Below are positions 15,398-24,444 of a stretch of DNA of 64,000 nucleotides, in pieces. A program made the translations under genes and the position numbers. The notes beneath the pieces are model-generated. The model was not told the DNA's origin and searched no databases. It worked only from the letters and a program-made list of their open reading frames with translations. Origin of the DNA: an uncultured Oscillospiraceae bacterium (GTDB lineage: Bacteria; Bacillota; Clostridia; Oscillospirales; Oscillospiraceae). The DNA lies in NCBI GenBank assembly GCA_934613505.1, contig CAKTTB010000008.1:33099-97098 (forward strand). Reading direction: 5' to 3'. Each line of letters starts with the position of its first letter. Within the stretch, counting starts at the first letter, position 1.

Positions 15398-16738
15398 ATG
15401 ACAAAGGATCTGACCCGGGGGACGCCCTGGAAGCTTATTGTGCAATTTGCGCTGCCGATCATGCTGGGAAATCTGCTGCAGCAGCTCTATAATACAGCCG
15501 ACACCATCATTGTCGGCAATTTTGAGGGGCAGCAGGCGCTCTCCTCTGTCGGCGCGTGTACCTCGCTGACGATCCTGTTTACGGCGCTGGCGCTGGGCTT
15601 TTCCATCGGCGCGGGCGTTCTCATTTCGCAGTATTTCGGCGCCGGGCGGATGCAAGAGCTGCGCCGGTATGCCGCGACGTCGATCGTTCTGATGCTGGCG
15701 ATGGGGCTTGTGATGAGCGTGATCGGGCTTCTAAGCGCGGAGCTTCTGCTGCGCGGCTTCCTCGGCACGCCGGAGACGCTGCTGCCGCAGGCCGTTCTGT
15801 ATTTCCGCATCTATGCCGCGGGGCTGGTGTTCCAGTTCGGGTATAACATTGCGGCGGCGCTTCTGCGCGCGCTGGGCGACAGCCGGGCAACGCTGTATTT
15901 CCTGCTGGTCTCGTCGGTTCTGAACGTGGTGCTCGATCTGCTGTTCGTGGCGGTGTGCGGCATGGGCGTGGCCGGTGCGGCGATCGCAACGGTCATCTCG
16001 CAGCTGGCCTCCTGCGTGATCGGCTTCTGGTACATGTACCGGAAATACGAGCTGCTGCGCTTTTCCGCGCGCGAGCTGCGGCTGGAGCCGGCGGTGGCCG
16101 GGCGGATCTTACGTGTCGGCCTGCCGATGGCGCTGCAGCAGTCGATCGTCTCGTGTGGGTTTTTGTTTCTGCAGAAGCTCGTCAACTACTACGGCGAGAG
16201 CATGATCGCATCGTACACGGTGGCCAGCCGGATGGAGAATATCCTGATGATCCCGATCCTCGGCATCCAGAGCACCATGGCGACCTATGCCGGGCAGAAC
16301 ATGGGCGCAAAGCTGCCGGAGCGCGTCTCGCGCGGTCTTGGGCAGGGCGTTCTGGTATCGCTGTTCATGACGGCTGCCTTGTGCTTGTGCCAGATCGCGG
16401 GGATCTCCCTCATCATCGGCGCGTTCCGGCTGGATGAAGCGGCGGCGGAGATCTGCCGTCAGCATCTGTTCGCGTCCGCGGTGGCCATCCCAATCTTTGC
16501 CGTCTATTTCCCGGCCAACGGCATGTTCCAGGGTGTCGGTGAGGGCTTCCATGCCACGTTCTACGCGCTCATGGCGCTGGGACTTCGCGTTGTATTCGCC
16601 TACAGCCTGCACAAAACGGCGGCTTTCGGCTATACGGCGATCTGGTGGAGTCAGGCAATGGCGTGGACGCTGACGCTCATCGTCTGCTACGCGCATTTCT
16701 TCCGCGGCAAGTGGAAGGAAAAATCATTGATCGCATAA
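15398..16738 (+). CDS. MATE family efflux transporter (2 of 4)
   Basis: This 446-aa exporter has 12 predicted helices. It opens with LTRGTPWKLIVQFALPIMLG and has the typical GNLLQQLYNTADTIIVGNF pattern (about residues 25-43). ATG at 15398 follows GAAGAGGG. It is divergent from an Rrf2 regulator and followed 11 bp later by yfbR, probably in the same transcript. It resembles MATE gene 3 more than genes 1 or 4. Substrate unknown; the Rrf2 link suggests a redox-related metabolite. Confidence 0.88.
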   Translation: MTKDLTRGTPWKLIVQFALPIMLGNLLQQLYNTADTIIVGNFEGQQALSSVGACTSLTILFTALALGFSIGAGVLISQYFGAGRMQELRRYAATSIVLMLAMGLVMSVIGLLSAELLLRGFLGTPETLLPQAVLYFRIYAAGLVFQFGYNIAAALLRALGDSRATLYFLLVSSVLNVVLDLLFVAVCGMGVAGAAIATVISQLASCVIGFWYMYRKYELLRFSARELRLEPAVAGRILRVGLPMALQQSIVSCGFLFLQKLVNYYGESMIASYTVASRMENILMIPILGIQSTMATYAGQNMGAKLPERVSRGLGQGVLVSLFMTAALCLCQIAGISLIIGAFRLDEAAAEICRQHLFASAVAIPIFAVYFPANGMFQGVGEGFHATFYALMALGLRVVFAYSLHKTAAFGYTAIWWSQAMAWTLTLIVCYAHFFRGKWKEKSLIA

Positions 16739-16748
16739 GGAGGAGCAT

Positions 16749-17324
16749 ATGCAGCATCGCTTTTTCGCGCTCATTTCCCGCATGCGCTACATTGGCCGCT
16801 GGGGACTGATGCGCAATACATTTGAAGAGAATATTCAGGAACACAGCCACATGGTCGCCGTGCTGGCGCACGGCCTTGCCGTGATCCAGCGCGATATCCT
16901 GGGACAGCCGGCGGACCCGGATCGCTGCGCGTCGGCGGCGCTGTTCCACGACGCGTCGGAGATCCTGACGGGCGATCTGCCGACGCCGATCAAGTATTAT
17001 AACCCCGAGATCAAGAATGCCTACAAGCAGATCGAGGCCGTCAGCTGCGAAAAGCTGCTGGCGCTTCTGCCGTCGGAGCTGCAGGAGAGCTACCGGCCGC
17101 TGCTGCTTGAATCCGACCCGGCGGTCGCGAAGATCGTAAAGGCGGCGGACAAGCTCTCGGCCTATATCAAGTGCGTGGAGGAGCTGAAGGCCGGCAATTC
17201 CGAGTTTGAGGCCGCGGAAAAGCAGACGCGGCAGGCCCTGACGGACATGCATCTGCCGTGCCTGGATTATTTCATGGCGCATTTTCTGGACAGCTTCCGG
17301 CTGACGCTGGACGAGCTGGAATAA
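16749..17324 (+). CDS. yfbR: HD-domain 5'-nucleotidase, YfbR family
   Basis: This 191-aa HD-domain phosphohydrolase belongs to the YfbR group, which removes phosphate from deoxynucleoside monophosphates. Metal ligands are visible: EHSHMVAV (His33 region), LFHDASEILTGDLPTPIK (HD motif near residue 66) and KAADKLSAYIKC (Asp near 138). GGAGGAGC precedes the ATG. It sits immediately behind MATE gene 2 and before uracil permease, so it contributes to nucleotide turnover. Confidence 0.87.
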   Translation: MQHRFFALISRMRYIGRWGLMRNTFEENIQEHSHMVAVLAHGLAVIQRDILGQPADPDRCASAALFHDASEILTGDLPTPIKYYNPEIKNAYKQIEAVSCEKLLALLPSELQESYRPLLLESDPAVAKIVKAADKLSAYIKCVEELKAGNSEFEAAEKQTRQALTDMHLPCLDYFMAHFLDSFRLTLDELE

Positions 17325-17384
17325 TGCGGTGAAACTGACCAAAAACAGCTGCGGGCGGCGGCGGAATTTCGACAAAATCCACAC

Positions 17385-17413
17385 TTGTAATTTGCGGACC
17401 GAGCCGGTATAAT
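17385..17413 (+). promoter_or_regulatory. Promoter of the uraA leader
   Basis: TTGTAA (17385-17390), a 17-bp spacer and TATAAT (17408-17413). Predicted transcription start is near 17420, leaving a leader of about 220 nt. Confidence 0.65.
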
Positions 17414-17415
17414 GC

Positions 17416-17589
17416 CCTCCAGTGAGTTTAAGGAAAGGGAGTGCGCCGCATGATCGTCCGAACCGGAAGTATCAGTCTCTGCGCTCCCGTTTTTGTTTCT
17501 GCTGGGGAACCTGTTTCACCGGCGCCGTATTTGTTTTTTGAATGAGGAATTGTGAGACCGGTGTTTTCGGATTTCACAATTCTTTTTTT
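17416..17589 (+). promoter_or_regulatory. uraA leader with two terminator hairpins (candidate PyrR-type attenuator)
   Basis: Hairpin 1 pairs GGGAGTGCGC (17437-17446) with GCGCTCCC (17481-17488) and is followed by GTTTTTG. Hairpin 2 pairs GAATTGTGA (17547-17555) with TCACAATTC (17574-17582) and is followed by seven T. Before hairpin 1, TCCAGTGAGTTTAAGGA (about 17418-17434) loosely resembles the PyrR recognition loop. CACCGG (17518-17523) can pair with CCGGTG (17558-17563) as an alternative fold. Transcription would have to pass both terminators to reach uraA. PyrR control is inferred from the gene and the loop similarity only. Confidence 0.5.
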
Positions 17590-17638
17590 ATGCGTGCGGC
17601 GCGGCCCGGCGGAGATGGAGAAGAGAAAGGAGAAAACC

Positions 17639-18997
17639 ATGGGAAAAAGCAAGATTCCGGAAACCGGCATTTATGATGCCAGACAGCTCGGCACAGGCCG
17701 GATGCTGCTGCTGGGCTTCCAGCACATGTTCGCCATGTTCGGCGCGACGATCCTCGTGCCCATCCTGACGGGCCTCGACGTTTCGAACACCCTTCTGTTT
17801 GCCGGTCTCGGCACGCTTCTGTTCCACCTCATCACCGGCGGCAAGGTCCCGGCCTTCCTCGGCTCGTCCTTCGCCTTCCTCGGCGGCTACGCAGCCATCG
17901 CCCCGATGGTCGACGGCAAGCCCAACCTTGAGATGCTGCCCTACGCCTGTTTCGGTGTTGCGTGCGCAGGTCTTGTGTATGTCATCCTCGCGGCCCTGTT
18001 CAAGGCGTTCGGCGCCAAGAAGGTCATGCGCTTCTTCCCGCCCATCGTCACCGGCCCCATCATCATCGCCATCGGCCTGAACCTGTCCTCCTCCGCCATC
18101 AATAACTGCACCGGCAACTGGTGGATCGCCATCGCGGCCATCCTCATCATCGTCGCCGCCAACATCTGGGGCAAGGGCATGATCAAGATCATCCCGATCC
18201 TCCTCGGCGTCATCGGCTCGTATGTGCTGGCCGTCATCTTTGACGCCAACACCCGCGCCGCGCTCGTCGCCAACGTCTCCGAAGCCAAGTGGTTCGCCCT
18301 GCCCATCAAGATGGAGCAGACTGTCTTCGGCCTTCTCAGCTCCGGCAGCGTCGACACCCACATGCTCCTGACCGCAGTCATCACCATCGTCCCCCTGTCG
18401 CTTGCCACCATGGTCGAGCATATCGGCGACGTGTCCGCCATCTCCTCCACCTGCAACCGCAACTACATTGAAGATCCCGGCCTGCACCGCACCCTGATGG
18501 GCGACGGTCTGGCGACCACCCTCGCAGCCCTCTTCGGCGCGCCCGCCAACACGACCTACGGCGAAAACACCGGCGTTCTGGCCCTCAGCCGCATCTACGA
18601 CCCGCGCGTCATCCGCATCGCTGCGGTCCTGGCCATGCTCTTCTCCTTCAGCCCGAAGTTCGCGGCCATCATCTCCTCCATGCCGAACGGCACCATCGGC
18701 GGCGTCAGCCTCGTGCTCTACGGTATGATCTCCGCGGTCGGCGTGCGCAACGTCGTTGAGAACAAGGTCGACTTCACCAAGTCCCGCAACGTTCTCGTCG
18801 CGGCTCTCATCCTGGTCCTGTCCATCGGCATCAGCTATTCCTCGGCCGGCGCGCTGCAGCTCGGCGCGATCAGCCTGTCCGGTCTGGCTGTTGGCTCCAT
18901 CGTCGGCATCGTCCTGAACGCTATCATGCCCGGCAAGGACTATGTCTACGGCGAAGACAAGCAGGGCGACGAATCCGTCAACTTTATCGTCCAGTAA
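17639..18997 (+). CDS. uraA: Uracil permease (NCS2 family)
   Basis: This 452-aa uracil:H+ symporter carries NCS2/UraA hallmarks: the opening FGATILVPILTGLDVS, the GSSFAFLGGYAAI stretch and GAPANTTYGENTGVLALS (about residue 300), which holds the substrate-binding glutamate. About 12-14 membrane segments are predicted. ATG at 17639 follows GAAAGGAG. Earlier in-frame codons lie inside the leader terminator and were not used. A long structured leader suggests attenuation by pyrimidine supply. Confidence 0.93.
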   Translation: MGKSKIPETGIYDARQLGTGRMLLLGFQHMFAMFGATILVPILTGLDVSNTLLFAGLGTLLFHLITGGKVPAFLGSSFAFLGGYAAIAPMVDGKPNLEMLPYACFGVACAGLVYVILAALFKAFGAKKVMRFFPPIVTGPIIIAIGLNLSSSAINNCTGNWWIAIAAILIIVAANIWGKGMIKIIPILLGVIGSYVLAVIFDANTRAALVANVSEAKWFALPIKMEQTVFGLLSSGSVDTHMLLTAVITIVPLSLATMVEHIGDVSAISSTCNRNYIEDPGLHRTLMGDGLATTLAALFGAPANTTYGENTGVLALSRIYDPRVIRIAAVLAMLFSFSPKFAAIISSMPNGTIGGVSLVLYGMISAVGVRNVVENKVDFTKSRNVLVAALILVLSIGISYSSAGALQLGAISLSGLAVGSIVGIVLNAIMPGKDYVYGEDKQGDESVNFIVQ

Positions 18998-19017
18998 TCA
19001 GAAAAGCAGATCAAAAC

Positions 19018-19049
19018 AGCCGCGCGGTCCATTGGGGGCCGTGCGGCTT
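19018..19049 (+). terminator. Hairpin after uraA
   Basis: AGCCGCGCGG pairs with CCGTGCGGCT around TCCATTGGGGG, followed by TTGCT; a weak terminator. Confidence 0.5.
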
Positions 19050-19121
19050 TGCTATTCGCTGGAAAGAAGCACAGTATACAAAAAACCAATAGTGAAACTG
19101 TAAATAGTAAACAAAAATGAA

Positions 19122-19149
19122 TTGACAAACGGAAAATATGTGCTATAAC
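19122..19149 (+). promoter_or_regulatory. Promoter of MATE gene 3
   Basis: TTGACA (19122-19127), 16 bp, TATAAC (19144-19149). Confidence 0.65.
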
Positions 19150-19177
19150 AATAGCTCGAAAAAGGAGGCGGACAGAT

Positions 19178-20545
19178 ATGACGCATGACTTGACCAGCGG
19201 CAAGCCGCTGAAAATGGTATTACAGTTTACAATTCCCGTCCTGCTCGGGCTTTTATTGCAGCAGGTCTATTCCGTGGTGGATACGGCGATCGTCGGTCAC
19301 GCGCTGGGCGTAATGGCCCTTGGCGGCGTGGGCGCGACAAGCTCGGTGAACTATCTGGTGATCGGCTTCTGCACGGGGCTTTGCACCGGCATGGCGATCC
19401 CGGTGGCGCAGGCGTTCGGCGCGAATGACGTGCGGCAGCTGCGCCGGTATATCGGCAATTGCGTGTGGCTGTGCGTCATCGTGTCGGCGGCTTTGCTGGC
19501 GCTGACGCTGCCCGCCTGCCGCCTGCTTCTGACCGCGATGGGGACGCCGGAGGAGGAAATGTCCTACGCGTTCGACTATATTTTCGTCATCTTCATCGGC
19601 ATCCCGGCCATCATCCTCTACAACATGGGCGCGTGCGTGCTGCGCGCGCTGGGCGACAGCCGCTCGCCGGTGTGGTTCCTTGCCATTGCGTCGCTCATCA
19701 ACATCGTGCTTGATCTTCTGACGGTGTGCGTGCTTGATTGGGGCGTGCGCGGCGCGGCGGTCGCGACGGTGGTGTCGCAGGCGGTCTCGGGCGTTCTGTG
19801 CGTGTGGTACATGCGCAGGCGCTTCCCGATTCTGCGGATGGAAAAGGACGACTGGCAGCTGCGCCGCCGGGAGGCGTCCCGCCTGCTCGGCATGGGCGTC
19901 CCGGTGGGGCTGCAGTGCTCCATCACGGCGATCGGCTCCGTCATTCTGCAGACGGCGGTCAACTCGCTCGGCGCGATCTGCGTGGCGGGCGTCGCGGCGG
20001 CGACGAAGCTGTTTCAGCTGTTCTGCTGCCCGTATGACGCGCTGGCCATGGCGGCGACGAACTTCGTCGGACAGAACCTCGGTGCGGGTAAATATGACCG
20101 GATCCGGCAGGGCATTTTCGCCTGCTGTCTGCTGGGCGTGGTTTACTGCGCGGTGCATTTCCTGCTGGCGCAGTTCGGCACGCCGTATGCGATCCTGCTC
20201 TTCATCCGCCCGGAGGAGGCGGAGGCCGTCTTGCCCTTCGCGTGGAAAATGTGCCGGATGGACGCGTATTTCGGACTGTTTCTGATGCTGGTCAACGTGC
20301 TGCGCCTGTCCATTCAGGGCATGGGCTACAGCCGGCTGTCCCTCCTGTCCGGCGTTCTGGAGATGGTCGCACGGATCTTTATCAGCGTCTGGGCCGTGCC
20401 GCAGTTCGGCTTTGCTGCCGCCTGCATGGCAAATCCGCTGGCGTGGGTGCTGGCGAACTGCTTTTTGATCCCCGGCGTGTTCAAGTGTCTGGAGGCGCGC
20501 CGCCGGCAGGCCGAGCGGGTCCGCCGCGAGCTGCCGACCGAATAG
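19178..20545 (+). CDS. MATE family efflux transporter (3 of 4)
   Basis: This 455-aa, 12-helix exporter opens MTHDLTSGKPLKMVLQFTIP, with the LLLQQVYSVVDTAIVGHALG pattern at about residues 24-43. AAAAGGAGGCGG precedes the ATG, and a consensus promoter lies 30 bp further up. It is followed 95 bp later by an Rrf2 regulator with its own promoter, paralleling the MATE 2/Rrf2 pair at 14.8-16.7 kb. Substrate unknown. Confidence 0.88.
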   Translation: MTHDLTSGKPLKMVLQFTIPVLLGLLLQQVYSVVDTAIVGHALGVMALGGVGATSSVNYLVIGFCTGLCTGMAIPVAQAFGANDVRQLRRYIGNCVWLCVIVSAALLALTLPACRLLLTAMGTPEEEMSYAFDYIFVIFIGIPAIILYNMGACVLRALGDSRSPVWFLAIASLINIVLDLLTVCVLDWGVRGAAVATVVSQAVSGVLCVWYMRRRFPILRMEKDDWQLRRREASRLLGMGVPVGLQCSITAIGSVILQTAVNSLGAICVAGVAAATKLFQLFCCPYDALAMAATNFVGQNLGAGKYDRIRQGIFACCLLGVVYCAVHFLLAQFGTPYAILLFIRPEEAEAVLPFAWKMCRMDAYFGLFLMLVNVLRLSIQGMGYSRLSLLSGVLEMVARIFISVWAVPQFGFAAACMANPLAWVLANCFLIPGVFKCLEARRRQAERVRRELPTE

Positions 20546-20582
20546 TCCCTCTTGGCGACCTGCACAAATTTGGCAGTCCCCC

Positions 20583-20611
20583 TTGCGCCGCGGAGGCATT
20601 CATGATATTGT
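20583..20611 (+). promoter_or_regulatory. Possible promoter of Rrf2 gene 2
   Basis: TTGCGC (20583-20588), 17 bp, TATTGT (20606-20611), before a GGGGGG-type ribosome binding site. The match is moderate. Confidence 0.4.
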
Positions 20612-20640
20612 AAAATCAAATCAAGGGGGGGACCAACGGA

Positions 20641-21057
20641 ATGAAGATTTCAACCAAGGGCCGCTATGCGCTGCGGCTGATGCTGGATATCGCGCAGCAC
20701 CAGCAGGCGGGCTTCGTATCGCTGAAGGAGATCGCACAGCGGCAGGAGATCTCGAAAAAATATCTCGAACAGATCATCCCGCTTCTGAACCGCGCGGATA
20801 TCCTCCAGACCTCGCGCGGCTATCAGGGCGGCTACCGGCTGGCCCGCACGCCGGAGGATTATACCGTCTATGAGATCCTGGCGATCGCCGAGGGGGGACT
20901 CGCGCCCGTCGCCTGTCTGGACGGAACGGAAAATCTGTGTCCGCGCAAGGACAGCTGTCTGACCCTCCCGGTATGGGAGGGACTGGATCGCACGATCCGC
21001 GAATACCTGAGCAGCATCACACTGCAGGATATTCTGGATATGAATCAGAACCGATAA
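20641..21057 (+). CDS. Rrf2 family transcriptional regulator (2 of 2)
   Basis: This 138-aa paralogue of the 14,853 gene has the winged helix MKISTKGRYALRLMLDIAQH and a Cys triad CLDGTENLCPRKDSC (about residues 98-112), again suggesting an Fe-S or redox-sensing role. It lies downstream of MATE gene 3 in the same direction. A perfect terminator overlaps its stop codon. Regulation of the neighbouring exporter is inferred from the repeated pairing. Confidence 0.85.
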   Translation: MKISTKGRYALRLMLDIAQHQQAGFVSLKEIAQRQEISKKYLEQIIPLLNRADILQTSRGYQGGYRLARTPEDYTVYEILAIAEGGLAPVACLDGTENLCPRKDSCLTLPVWEGLDRTIREYLSSITLQDILDMNQNR

Positions 21058-21087
21058 AAAAGAAGCCCATATGGGCTTCTTTTTTTG
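21056..21087. terminator. Bidirectional terminator between Rrf2 and M32 genes
   Basis: A perfect palindrome AAAAGAAGCCCATATGGGCT... extends symmetrically with A and T runs on both sides and serves both convergent genes. Confidence 0.9.
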
Positions 21088-21096
21088 TTACTGCTT

Positions 21097-22602
21097 TTAC
21101 GGCAGCTGATAGATCGCGGAGAATTTCTGCTCGAGATAATCAAGGAAATACGTCGGGTCCAGCGGCTTGTCGGTGATGGCGCGGATCCATTCGGCGGGAG
21201 TCGTGACGGAGGCGATGGAGAATACATGCTCAGTCAGCCAGTCGCGGATGGGGAGCAGATCGCCCTTTGCCGCGCAGCCGAAGACGTCAATCTCCTTCTC
21301 CATCGTCCGCAGGATCTGCACGCCGTAGGCGGAGCCGAGCGCGTAGGACGGGAAATAGCCGATCGGCATCGTCCAGTGGACATCCTGCAGACAGCCCTGC
21401 GCGTCGTCCGGCACGTCGAGGCCGAGATAAGCCTTGTATTTTTCGTTCCAGAGCGCCGGGATCTCGTCGACGGTGATCTCGCCGTTCATAAACGCCTTTT
21501 CCAGCTCATACCGGATAAGGATGTGCAGGCAGTAGGTCAGCTCGTCTGCGTCGCAGCGGATCAGGCCGGGCGAGGCAAGGTTCACCGCCTCATACAGCTC
21601 GCGCTCCGTCACGTCGGCGAACGTGCCGCCGCTCAGCTCCTGCAGCTTCGGATAAATAAAGTGGATGAACGCCTCACTGCGGCCGATCAGGTTTTCATAG
21701 AAGCGGGAAATGCACTCGTGCATGCCGTTCGTCATGGAGTCGGCCGCGTATTCGCGGTAAAATTCCTCCGGCTCGTTCTGCATGAACAGCGCATGGCCGC
21801 CCTCGTGGAGGGTGGTGAAGATGTTGGAGATGAAGTTCTCCTCATAATAATGCGTGGTCACGCGCACGTCGTGCGGGCCGAAGTTTGTCGTGAACGGATG
21901 CTCCGTCGTCATGAGGACGAGCGCGCTCTGCCGCAGGCCCTCCAGCTCCAGCAGGTACCGGGAAAACGCCTCCTGCTGCGCGACGGGGCAGGGACGGGAG
22001 AGGAAATCCGTGCGGATCGGCTTGCCCTCGGTCCGGATGCGGCGCAGCAGCGGGACGATTCGCGTACGCAGCGCGTCAAAGAACGTGTCCAGCTGCAGAA
22101 TGCTGCCGCCCTTTTCGTGGTCGTCCAGGCAGGCGTCATAATAGGTCGGCAGCTGACGGTCGCGCAGGTCGATGGCCTTGCGGGTGTAGCTGATGACCTC
22201 GGCGAGCGAATCGCGGAAGAGGGAGAAGTCGTTCGCCTGCTTGGCGGAGAGCCATTTGGAATATGCGCGGTTGAAGGCGAGGCTCGCCTCATAGTTGAGC
22301 TTTGCCGGGATGTTTTTTTCCTTTTCCCAGTTGTCGTACAGATGCTCGACGACCTTCTTCTGCACCGGCGTCAGCCCCTCGCTGTCCGCGTACAGCCCGG
22401 TCACGAGGGTGGAGAAGCGCTTGGAATGCGTCAGCCGGAAATGCCGGTCGGATAAGACGGCCATATCCGCGCCCGCCGGCTCCATGCCGTCCTTCGGCGC
22501 GCAGCACTGCATGTCAAATTCCAGCTTGCCGACCGCGCGGCGGTAGACGGCGGCCTCCGCAAGAATTTTGTGCAGCTGGGCGTATTTTTGCAGATTCGTC
22601 AT
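21097..22602 (-). CDS. Carboxypeptidase M32 (Taq family)
   Basis: This 501-aa cytoplasmic zinc carboxypeptidase has HEGGH (266-270) as the zinc motif and Glu296 (HECISRF) as the likely third ligand. DVRVTTHY (about 245-252) matches the DVR(I/V)TTRY signature of M32. Length fits the family. AGGAGGAAC lies upstream of the ATG on the minus strand. It releases C-terminal residues from peptides and complements the neighbouring M3 oligoendopeptidase, with which it is divergent. Confidence 0.92.
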   Translation of the reverse strand: MTNLQKYAQLHKILAEAAVYRRAVGKLEFDMQCCAPKDGMEPAGADMAVLSDRHFRLTHSKRFSTLVTGLYADSEGLTPVQKKVVEHLYDNWEKEKNIPAKLNYEASLAFNRAYSKWLSAKQANDFSLFRDSLAEVISYTRKAIDLRDRQLPTYYDACLDDHEKGGSILQLDTFFDALRTRIVPLLRRIRTEGKPIRTDFLSRPCPVAQQEAFSRYLLELEGLRQSALVLMTTEHPFTTNFGPHDVRVTTHYYEENFISNIFTTLHEGGHALFMQNEPEEFYREYAADSMTNGMHECISRFYENLIGRSEAFIHFIYPKLQELSGGTFADVTERELYEAVNLASPGLIRCDADELTYCLHILIRYELEKAFMNGEITVDEIPALWNEKYKAYLGLDVPDDAQGCLQDVHWTMPIGYFPSYALGSAYGVQILRTMEKEIDVFGCAAKGDLLPIRDWLTEHVFSIASVTTPAEWIRAITDKPLDPTYFLDYLEQKFSAIYQLP

Positions 22603-22674
22603 TCGGATGTTCCTCCTGTGCGTACATTTTTTCTTATCGTAGCACGATTCGACCGCGGACGCAAGACACAGGCG

Positions 22675-22704
22675 TTGCGAAGCGGCGCACGGGTGTGCTA
22701 TAAT
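22675..22704 (+). promoter_or_regulatory. Promoter of the M3 peptidase gene
   Basis: TTGCGA (22675-22680), 18 bp, TATAAT (22699-22704). Confidence 0.6.
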
Positions 22705-22740
22705 CGAAACGTATGATCACAATTATGAAGGGAGACTCCC

Positions 22741-24444
22741 ATGAAATTTTCTGAAATGCCGTATACCCGGCCGGATCTGGAAGAACTGAAGGCGCAGCTT
22801 GGCGCCGTGACGCAGCAGCTGAAGGATGCGCCGGACTATGCCGCCGCGCATGAGGCGTTCCTTGCCCAGCAGAAGCTGATGATCCACCTGGAAACGCTGG
22901 CCACGCTCTCCAGCGTCCGCAACTCCATCGATACCCGCGACAAGTTCTATGACGCGGAAGAGGAGTTCTGGAATGCCGCGCTGCCGGAGCTGAAGGCCTA
23001 TGAGGATGCCTGGCAGGGCGCGATGCTCGAAAGTCCGTTCCGCAAGGACTTTGCCGCGCAGTACGGCGACCTCATGTTCATCAATACCGAGATGGCCCGC
23101 AAGACCTTCTCTCCGGCGATCGTCGAGGAGCTGAAGCAGGAAAACACGCTCGTGCTGGCCTATGACAAACTCATCGCCAGCGCGCAGATCGAATTTGAGG
23201 GCGGCACCTACACCATCTCGCAGCTGTCCCCGTTCAAAAACAGCCCGGATGACGCGACGCGTCTGGCCGCGTGGAAGGCGGAAGGCGGCTGGTACAAGGC
23301 GCACCAGCCGGAGCTGGACGAGATCTATGACAAGCTCGTGCATCTGCGCGATACGATGGGCCGCAAGCTGGGCTACGGCGGCTATACGCAGCTGGGCTAT
23401 TACCGCATGGGCCGCAACTGCTATACGAAGGAAGACGTGGAGCAGTTCCGCGCGGCCGTCGTCAAATATGTCGTGCCGGTGGCAGCCTCTGTTTATAAAG
23501 AGCAGGCCGCCCGTCTCGGCAAGACCTATCCCATGAACTTCGCCGACAACGCCCTCATGTTCCGCAGCGGCAACCCGAAGCCGTGCGGCACGCCGGATGA
23601 AATTCTCGCGCAGGGCAAGCGGTTCTATGAAGCGCTGTCGCCGGAGACCGGCGAGTTCTTCAACCTCATGCTGGATAACGAGCTGCTGGACGTCCTTTCG
23701 ACCCCCGGCAAGCGCGCGGGCGGCTACTGCACGTCGCTGGGCGACTACCATGTGCCGTTTATCTTCGCCAACTTCAACGGCACGCAGCATGACGTCGAGG
23801 TCGTGACGCACGAGGCCGGCCACGCCTTTGCCGCGTGGCTCAACCGCGACCGGATCCCGTACTCCTATATCTGGCCGAGCCTCGAGGCGTGCGAGGTGCA
23901 CTCCATGTCCATGGAGTTCTTCGCCTGGCCGTGGGCCGAGGGCTTCTTCGGCGGCGATACCCGCAAATTCCTCTACAGTCATCTGGCGGGCGCGCTGACC
24001 TTCATCCCGTACGGCACGATGGTCGACCATTTCCAGCATGTCGTCTACGAAAAGCCGGATATGACCCCGGCGGAGCGCCACGCGGTCTGGAAAGAGCTGC
24101 TGGGCGTGTATATGCCGTGGATGAAGCTCGGCGACGATATCCCGTTCTACGGCGACGGCGAGGGCTGGCAGCGGCAGGGTCATATCTACCAGAGCCCGTT
24201 CTACTATATTGATTACTGCCTTGCGCAGACCGTCAGCCTGCAGTTCTGGGCGATGCTCCAGAAGGACAAAGACAACGCGTGGAAGCATTACATGGCCTAT
24301 GCGAAGCAGGGCGGCAGCCGCGTGTTTACCGAGCTTCTCAAAAACGCGGAGCTGGACAGCCCGTTTGAGGAGACCTGTCTGCGCGGCGTCTGCGAGACGG
24401 CGAAGGCATGGCTCGACAGCTACGATCTGACGGGGATCGCGTGA
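22741..24444 (+). CDS. M3 family oligoendopeptidase (PepF-like)
   Basis: This 567-aa zinc oligoendopeptidase has HEAGH (357-361) and a downstream Glu in EACEVHSMSMEFFAW (about 384-398), completing the gluzincin site. GRNCYTKEDVEQFRAAVVKY-like sequence (about 225-244) and YIDYCLAQ-type sequence near the C-terminus are typical of M3B. It degrades short peptides in the cytoplasm, fitting the peptide importer just downstream. The stop overlaps the ATG of the next gene (TGATG). Confidence 0.92.
   Translation: MKFSEMPYTRPDLEELKAQLGAVTQQLKDAPDYAAAHEAFLAQQKLMIHLETLATLSSVRNSIDTRDKFYDAEEEFWNAALPELKAYEDAWQGAMLESPFRKDFAAQYGDLMFINTEMARKTFSPAIVEELKQENTLVLAYDKLIASAQIEFEGGTYTISQLSPFKNSPDDATRLAAWKAEGGWYKAHQPELDEIYDKLVHLRDTMGRKLGYGGYTQLGYYRMGRNCYTKEDVEQFRAAVVKYVVPVAASVYKEQAARLGKTYPMNFADNALMFRSGNPKPCGTPDEILAQGKRFYEALSPETGEFFNLMLDNELLDVLSTPGKRAGGYCTSLGDYHVPFIFANFNGTQHDVEVVTHEAGHAFAAWLNRDRIPYSYIWPSLEACEVHSMSMEFFAWPWAEGFFGGDTRKFLYSHLAGALTFIPYGTMVDHFQHVVYEKPDMTPAERHAVWKELLGVYMPWMKLGDDIPFYGDGEGWQRQGHIYQSPFYYIDYCLAQTVSLQFWAMLQKDKDNAWKHYMAYAKQGGSRVFTELLKNAELDSPFEETCLRGVCETAKAWLDSYDLTGIA

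Noticed and set aside
17325..17638. Purine riboswitch before the permease gene
   Set aside because: The conserved purine aptamer core is missing, and the permease is of the uracil type.
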